From the NCBI RefSeq assembly GCF_000003815.2, contig NC_049990.1, positions 17,128,532 through 17,192,531 of the forward strand: a stretch of DNA of 64,000 bases, read 5' to 3'. Positions within the stretch are counted from its first letter, which is position 1. Every line of letters starts with the position of its first letter. Under the pieces are notes generated by a model. The model did no database searches, was not told where the DNA came from, and worked only from the letters and a program-made list of their open reading frames with translations. Source of the stretch: Branchiostoma floridae. Its lineage: Eukaryota; Chordata; Leptocardii; Amphioxiformes; Branchiostomatidae. This document shows positions 57,210 through 64,000 of the stretch, in pieces. The position numbers and the translations under genes were made by a program.

Positions 57210-59679
57210 AAGAGCTGTTTGCATGGCATTGAGGAACAGATAAACTGTAGCGTGCTTTTAGAAGCGTCGACGAGAAAAAGAAGTGTCCAGGTGCTCCAGA
57301 AGCAACAAATAGCTGATTGCCTCGACCTTTCACGAGAAAATAGGTCGGCATATTGGACAGAATTAATTGGGAATAGTTGAAATCAATTTTAAAAAATTAA
57401 AAATATCGCAACTCAAATCTCAGACCAATATGCATGCGAGAAATTACTCGTCCATTTTACTGTACGTATGACAAAGCCAAAAAATCACATTTTATTGAAT
57501 TTGAATAATTATCAGGCACAAAAGCACCGAGGGTAAAAGATGATGTAACTATTTTTTCTTCATGTTTAAATGTGCTTAAAAACTTTTCTTTTCCTTAATT
57601 TATAGATTTGCATGTTATGTAATGCTTGATGTTATATAGGTTATATGTTATATATAACTTTATCGATGGACCAGCTAAAGCAATTTACCTCAGGTTTACT
57701 TGCTAAGCTAGTAAGGATGCTGGGATATAAACATGAAATTATTCATGAAATAATTTTTCCTGCTACCTAATTTTGTAATGGAATTGTTAAAGGTTAGCAA
57801 TTGTATTGCCTTTTTAATTTTTTGGCAACATTTACACAGTTGTTTATCTATCTTTCAATTCTTTTACTTTAGTCAGTGAACAATAAAAACTGAAAAACGA
57901 TATCTATTAGCTTACTATAGTTCATTTCTGCTCCAAAATGAAACATGTTTTGTCGCTAAAACTATTTGCCGCTATTTGCGTTTCCAACATGTCCGGAAAA
58001 TTGTCATGATTAATAATGGACGTCTGTGCACATGTATCATTGCAAAACCTTGCCCATTCAGGTTTCTTTTGTCACGTAAGGCTGATATAATTAGACGATT
58101 TTTTGTGCTTGGTTGTTTTTCGATAGATTTGCTATAATATCTAAAAAGGTCATTGAGAGACTTCTCTGTGCTACGATACTAACCTGTTCGTTGCACTTTT
58201 TTCAATATAAAACCTCCTGCTCCTGTCGCGTAGGGTTGGCAAAGTTCTCCCGATTTCTTTCTTGGGGGATAGAATAGAATGCCTACAACTTATGCTAGTC
58301 AGTGGTCATAAATACCAAGAGGTGTTCGCAAGGTACGAATGAGTGTTTGAAGTACCGTCCCGTTAACGACAACTAGACGTGTGGTTACGGTGCATGTGGC
58401 GCTGCTCTAAACTCTAAAAGTTGTAAACTAACTGTCTAGACCTTTCCACAAGAAAATAGGTCGACTTATCGGACAGAATTTATTGAAAATGAATCGAAAT
58501 GAATTTTTAAAGAATATCTAGATTACCGCCTCTGTGCTCTCAGACCAATATGTATGTAATTAATTACTTTTTTACAGCACTGTTTTTTGGACTAATCACA
58601 TCAAACCATCGAACTAAAAATTAGTAATTCAATTTTCATGCAAAAGAAGCAAAAAGTGAAAAATGTATCGTGTCTGAAAAAAACTGCAAAGATTTGCATC
58701 TTAGTAATGCTTCTGATTATATATGGTCTTTCACATTCTTTCAAATAAGCCTCTTCGATGTCCGTGGGTCATTTACTTTAGGTTCTCTGTGCTATGCCAA
58801 CAAGTATCGCATCGGGGCACAAACATTTTTTGATTATCTCACGACAAACCTTTTATTTCTGCAGATAACAACACAAAGAACAATTCTTTTGGCATTTAGC
58901 CATGTTTTCACCTTTAAATAATATCTAGTCGTTGATATCAAGTCAGGTGTTATATATCCTTTTTTTTACAAATTCTATCACATTGGTGTCCAGGTAATTA
59001 AGTCAGGAAATACTGGTGCAAAGACTGCCATGTGCATAGCTCTGAACATCAGTGTAAATACATATCACAGCGTAGAAATGTAACATCTCTATAATTTTCT
59101 TTCGAAACACGTTTTAAATGTAAAAGATAAGCTTACAATAATTGTTAAGGGTCCAGACGTCATTAATATTGGTTTAGTTATACTAAGAAACGTGATGGAA
59201 TAACAGCACAAACTTGTCTAAAAAGAAAAAAAAAGCACACGCCGCCAGCTGTGGTCTATAAAACATGTACATGTACATGCTGCAGCATCACAGGACACCA
59301 CAGGAAGGTTACAAATTGCTGTCCTTCTTTTGAGTCCAACAGAATACGAATATCTATGTCGTGTCCAAATTTTACTTCGTGTAACAACACATTCTAGGGT
59401 CCGTAAGGCCCATTCGAATGAAAATGAATGTGGGACAAGTCGGCACAATGCCTAGGACGATTTCTAAGACATTTTAAAATCAATATGACTCCTAATTCTA
59501 ACCCTAACACTAGTTCTAAATTAACCCTATATCTGTAGCCTGCCTAACCCTAGTCCTGCTTGGCATGTTGTTAAGTTGTCCTGATATACCTTGGTATAAT
59601 AATATAGATTTTAAAAACATTGTTTGGTTTTTTATTTGTCTTTATGTTGTCCAGGTTTAGGCCGCTGCTGCTGTCCGCA
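57210..59679. other. Intergenic region between genes B and C with decayed promoter copies
   Basis: Two further degraded copies of the promoter/5' exon block lie at about 58040-58150 (TTTTGTCACGTAAGGCTGAT) and 58185-58335 (CAGTGGTCATAAATACCAAG). Sequence from 58430 matches the 3' flank of gene A. No coding exon was found. Confidence 0.55.
59631..59636 (-). terminator. Possible poly(A) signal of gene C
   Basis: AATAAA on minus, about 45 bases downstream of the gene C stop codon. Confidence 0.45.
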
Positions 59680-61822
59680 TTAGTAAGTGTTGTAGATAGT
59701 CACCGTGTTATTCCCTACATTGGTTATTACCAGCTGTCCTTCTTTACCAATCACAATATGATTTACCATCCCCAGCCCAGTAACAACATGGCGAACGAAC
59801 AGTCCGCCACTTGTGAACATGGACACCCGACCGTTTCCAAGCACCTCACCACAATCTACCACAAAGATATGGCCTACAATGTCAGTACAGATTCCTCTGG
59901 GATAGGTAAGGACACTGTCACGGCTACCATGGCCCCCAAAACTCAACAGAAGGTGACCTGTCTGGTTATACATGTGAACCATGTTATATCTTGGAGTAAG
60001 AATGTTTCCAGCCCTGTTTACCCCGATGAAGTCTGAAAATAAATTCTCAAGCTTTCTAACAAACGAGCCGTTTGGATTATATATGTGAAGCTGATATCTT
60101 ACTACTCTGTCACTTTTTGTGACGAGAATATGATTTTGTTTTGTGTCCACTGCAATCGTTGGGACGCGTCTACTACGTGGCACCTCGAACTTATTCAAAG
60201 CTCGACCATCACTATTGTATCTCACAACATAGGAGAAAAATTTAACATTCCCCACTACCCACAGGTTATCATTGCCGTCAATAGACAGGCCTGCGGGATT
60301 TATGGCACTGCGAGCTTTCCCGGGTACAGTTGTCAAGAAATGACGAATGTAAACACCCTTCATGTTGAATACTTGGACTCGACTGTTGTCTTGATCAGCT
60401 ACAAATATCTCGTTTCTAGAAGAAACAACAACTCCACTAAGATGAGCGAACTTCCCCAGAGTGGATCCCCGCCCACCAAATGTGATGACGTGACGTTTGC
60501 CATTATCTTCTGTCGTCCCTACAATGAAAGATAGTAGTACATTTATAATATCATAGATATTATAAAAAGCATTATCATCATTATGGCTTCATGAGGGCTT
60601 TATAGATTGAAATATGCACTAGCCTGGTCACAAACTGAGGAGGATAATGCAATGCAAGTGAGTTTTAAGAAGCCAAAACGATCATTACTAATCCATAAGG
60701 AAAGCGCCTGCTTGAAATTGATTAAAGTTCGTATTAATTCCCACTAGAAAATTGGTATTTGCCTGGAATGAATAAGCGTCAAATGAATCTGACACTCATG
60801 TTACGCGACTCAGACACTGGCCCAAAAATCTTTAAGATAGGTTAAATTCTGTGAAATATTATCTTAGGAATTTCAACAAAAATCTGTATGTTCCTTAGAG
60901 GTGGGTTTTATCAATTTCACAAATCCATGTATATTGTGTAAAGGTTATATTGATACTTGTACCTCCGATTTGTATCTATGACTTAAGAATAGGGCGATCT
61001 GTAACCCAGACATACTAAAAAGCAAAAATAAAAAAGATGAAAAAAAATCGCAAAAAAGTCTAAGCAAGATTTTTCTTTTTTAATGTGCTCGTTTTGATTA
61101 AAAGCGTTAACATGAATTATATTTGTGACTTACCCTCTTTGTTGGTGGAAGTATGTAAGTCCTTATCCAGAGCTGTGGTAGTTGGAACTATTCTTATCTT
61201 GGTTTGTGAGCTTCCTCCGGTCGGCAACAGTTCCTAGTGAAGAAAGAAACAAAATATAAATTTTAAATTTTCTTGGAACATGGGAGTGAGAAGCGGTTTT
61301 GTTCTCATCTTATATACAGATTTCCAATCATCAAAGTAATCAAAGTGGAGATTTGATATTTAGGATATATATTGTTATAGGATTCTTTTATTTTCTAAAT
61401 TTGAGCATCATAAATCATTGTCCTCTTAAATTGCTTATTTCACTTAAAGCCAACATTTTCTGATTACGTTCAGCAGTAATATCAAATGGAAAGATATATT
61501 TAATAGAATAAACACCTTTCTGATTTCATTGAACATGGGTCGTAAGGGTGATACTTAAAGACATAAAAAGGGTGTATAATATGCACTAAAACATGTTATT
61601 TTAAAAGTACTTAATACATTGTTTTTTAATCAGGTACGTTATATTTATGTGCTTGTGACTAAGGACTTTTATGTATTTCAAACTGAATCGCATATCAATA
61701 ATCGCCTTTGTAAAGCATTTTTGGAAAAGCAAGCATTCCCTTTTATTCACAAGATATCAACCTTGTACATTATAGTTATAGATATTCTTTACCGTAATGT
61801 GAACTGTTTCCAGCGTTGTCGT
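59680..61822 (-). CDS. NHL gene C: 3' part, 5' exons not found in window
   Basis: Exons 61822-61793 (30 nt), 61233-61134 (100 nt) and 60518-59680 (839 nt, TAA stop) are in phase and match the last three exons of A and B. The 30-nt micro-exon reads TTTLETVHIT. The next exon is longer than in A and B by 21 nt (LDKDLHTSTNKEG). The NHL exon reads TTEDNGKRHVITFGGRGSTL and later FGGHGSRDSVLTYPRGICTD. It is more diverged than A is from B. The TM and acidic exons are expected further right; an intron remnant near 63530 matches the introns preceding those exons in A and B. They may lie beyond 64000 or be lost. Confidence 0.75.
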
Positions 61823-61869
61823 CTGAAACGGAAGTTAGATTTTTTTTACTATTAGGTTAAATGACAGGC

Positions 61870-62525
61870 CAAACAACTGTGTGTGTGTAAACAAGATAAC
61901 TCAAGAACGGCTTGGTGGATTAGTTTCATACTTAGTGTGTTGGTAGGGTGTGATGAAAGCTGAAAATGATTAGATTTTGGGCCCCCTAGCGGCTCCCCTT
62001 GGTACTGCAGTGCAACTTCCGGTTTTGCTATTTCGGTGTTCTGAACATGCTATGGTCACGATTTTTGAGTATTATTTTAGATAGCTCTTGTGCTCAGGAA
62101 GAAGTGACATAAGTTTTGGCCCCCTAGCGTCTAGTTTTGGGATAGCAGGGGCATTTCTGTCAAAAACTTCTGAAGAGGATAACTGAAGAAGGGAACAATG
62201 GATTTTCATGATTTTTGGTATGTAGGTACCTCAGACAATGTTGTACAAAATGAAATACTAATTATGCAAAATAGGAGCAAATTTGCATAATTAATGACAA
62301 CATTCAATCATAGCAGTTTTTTCTATGTATCTCTTGTTTTGGACGTGATATGGTCTTGAAATTTGGGTGGTAGATAGCTTTCAGTGTCATGACAAAGTGG
62401 GGCAAGTTTCAGCCCCCTAACATTTTATTTGGGAACTGCAGGGGTATTTTTGTCAAGACATTCCAAAGAGGATAACTGCAGACAGGATTGACGGATTGGT
62501 ATCATATTAGGCATGCGAGTACCTT
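61870..62525 (+). repeat. Dispersed repeat of the GGTATGTGGGTAG type
   Basis: Repeated motifs are AACTCAAGAACGGCTTGGTG, TTGGGCCCCCTAGCGGCTCC, TGCAACTTCCGGTTTTGCTA and blocks of ATTTGCATAATTAATGA. Related copies occur near 5930-6360, 21640-22060, 46940-47540 and 62980-63330. Confidence 0.6.
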
Positions 62526-62531
62526 AGGCAA

Positions 62532-62964
62532 TAGGGCTGGGTACCGGTACAGAATATTCAGGTCCAGGTCCGGTTCAGGTCCAGAGGATCAGGTCCAGGT
62601 CCGGACCTGAACCTGGACCTGATTCAGTATGACTCATACCAATGGTCCATTTCACTACAAAGAAATCTGTTTGGTGGAGTATTAGACTTAAACTGGCGTT
62701 TTAAAATCCTACAACGCTAACTGCACCTGTACGATTGACTGTAGACCTTGATAGAAATTACTATAAACTCTAGTCTACTTCACTCTTGTCATTTTCTTCC
62801 ACCTGCAATCACCAAAACGTGTGAATGCCTGATAAAATAATATGTTAATTTTCTAATCGGTCCAACATCCGGTCCACCTAACTTTTTCAGGTCCGGTTTT
62901 TCTGGACCGGTCCAATAAGAAAAACCGGTTTTGTACCGGTACGCTGTACCGATACCCAGCCCTA
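62532..62964. mobile_element. hAT-type MITE with 8-bp target-site duplication
   Basis: TTAGGCAA at 62524-62531 is repeated exactly at 62965-62972. The ends are inverted: TAGGGCTGGGTACCGGTACA on the left and, on minus, TAGGGCTGGGTATCGGTACA on the right. The left part also holds a palindrome of AGGTCCAGGTCC units. No transposase. An 8-bp duplication is the hallmark of the hAT superfamily. Confidence 0.9.
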
Positions 62965-62979
62965 TTAGGCAAAATGTTC

Positions 62980-64000
62980 ATAATGATATACATGTTATGC
63001 AAGTGAGGACTTAATTTGCATAATAAATGAGGAAATTGTATAATTCCATTGTTTTTAATAACTGGACTTCAATAAATGTAACACATGTTAATTATGATAG
63101 GTGGAATATAAGCAGATACCAAATATGGTAATGAGGAACTTATTTGCATAATTTATGTAAAAATTGCAAAACCGCTTTATGATCAATAATGGGAATTTTA
63201 TAATTGTGACATGTGTATGTTTGTCAATGATGAACAACACCATGCATAAATTATGTTAATGTCTTAGTCAATTGCATGAAATTTACGAAAGCTCTAAATT
63301 TTCATGGAGGTATGAGGTCGCCGAACTCTAGTTGGAGATTCAGTCTTAAGACCAGACAAATGAAGCAGCAAGAAAATTAGGTTTGCTGTACATGTTCTCT
63401 TGAGGGGCGAAATGGTAAAGAAAGAAACGATAGCGTGATGTACTGTTAGTGTAAAACAAATTACCTCTGATCTTCTATTTCATTAAGTATGATAATCAAC
63501 TATAACAATTTAGACCTAAGTTTTGCCAAACATTTGCCTGACATTGACGATACAATGTATTTACAGTGATCCCTCAGAAAATGTAAGAAATCAATAATGA
63601 CCTAGTTTGTGCCAAAATTGTTAGATTTTAATGGTTATTAATACAATAAGCAAAAGTGATACAGTCAAACCTGTCTATAGCGATCACTCAAAAGACTGCA
63701 GAAATATGGCTACTATAGACAGGTGGCCACTATGGAGAAAATGTTGATCAATTGACCATGATCAAGCTACACATGATTTCAGTTCCCACTAATCTTTCTC
63801 ACCAAGTAACATTGTCTCGATCGGTAACTTCAACGACAAAGACTTGCACTTTATTGCTACCGCCAAAATGACCCTGTCAGGAACTCCAAATCCTCGTAAA
63901 CTACTATTTTAAAGTCAGTGAAGGACGACATAAGGCTGCAGTATGGTTGCATAAGCAGTGTTTCTGTATCAACGGGACCGGAAATCGTGTGGCCGTGGCC
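62980..64000. other. Right end of window: gene C intron, repeats only
   Basis: AT-rich dispersed repeat to about 63330, an intron remnant shared with A and B near 63520-63600 (ACAATGTATTTACAGTGATC), and from 63660 a repeat starting CAGTCAAACCTGTCTATAGC. No exon was recognised. Confidence 0.5.

Overview
This window is invertebrate animal genomic DNA, most likely from a lancelet (Branchiostoma) or a close relative. It has intron-rich genes with consensus GT/AG splice sites, short exons, a metazoan polycystin-1-type gene, NHL-propeller genes in tandem, and many SINEs, MITEs and LINE fragments in the introns. The species is inferred from gene content and repeat style, not shown by any single marker. 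All well-supported protein genes lie on the minus strand.

Region 1 (about 170-27478, minus): one large polycystin-1-like gene. I joined 32 coding exons by splice sites. Every junction keeps the reading frame, giving about 2,030 codons from a signal-peptide exon at 27478 down to the end of the pore helix. The 3' end lies outside the window. Domain order is: signal peptide; an unrecognised two-exon Cys-rich module; an EGF run with one divergent Cys-rich exon; one fibronectin III domain; a Thr-rich stalk from three related small exons; a GAIN/REJ-type region; a GPS cleavage site; TM1; PLAT; and a ten-helix block with the polycystin loop and channel pore. Introns hold SINEs, MITEs and LINE pieces.

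Region 2 (about 27500-33600): intergenic. It has a 51-bp minisatellite of 11 units that is open on both strands, a possible orphan exon (28912-29256), an (AT)n tract, and a foldback insertion with a 10-bp target duplication.

Region 3 (33612-44800), Region 4 (51056-57210) and Region 5 (59680 to beyond the right edge): three tandem paralogues, A, B and C, of a family I do not recognise as described. A and B are predicted single-pass type II membrane proteins. The N-terminus is acidic and packed with Tyr-x-Asn repeats, followed by a TM helix, a short Thr-rich stalk built from a conserved 30-nt micro-exon plus a 79-nt exon, and a C-terminal NHL beta-propeller in one exon. C shows only its three 3' exons here. 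Promoter, 5' exon and flanks were duplicated with the genes. Comparing the paralogues dates several transposon insertions, including a foldback family whose arms resemble hammerhead ribozyme cores.

Region 6 (44800-51050 and 57210-59680): repeat-rich intergenic DNA with a tRNA-like sequence, tandem repeats and inverted C-rich blocks. Region 7 (61823-64000): gene C intron with a hAT-type MITE carrying a perfect 8-bp target-site duplication.
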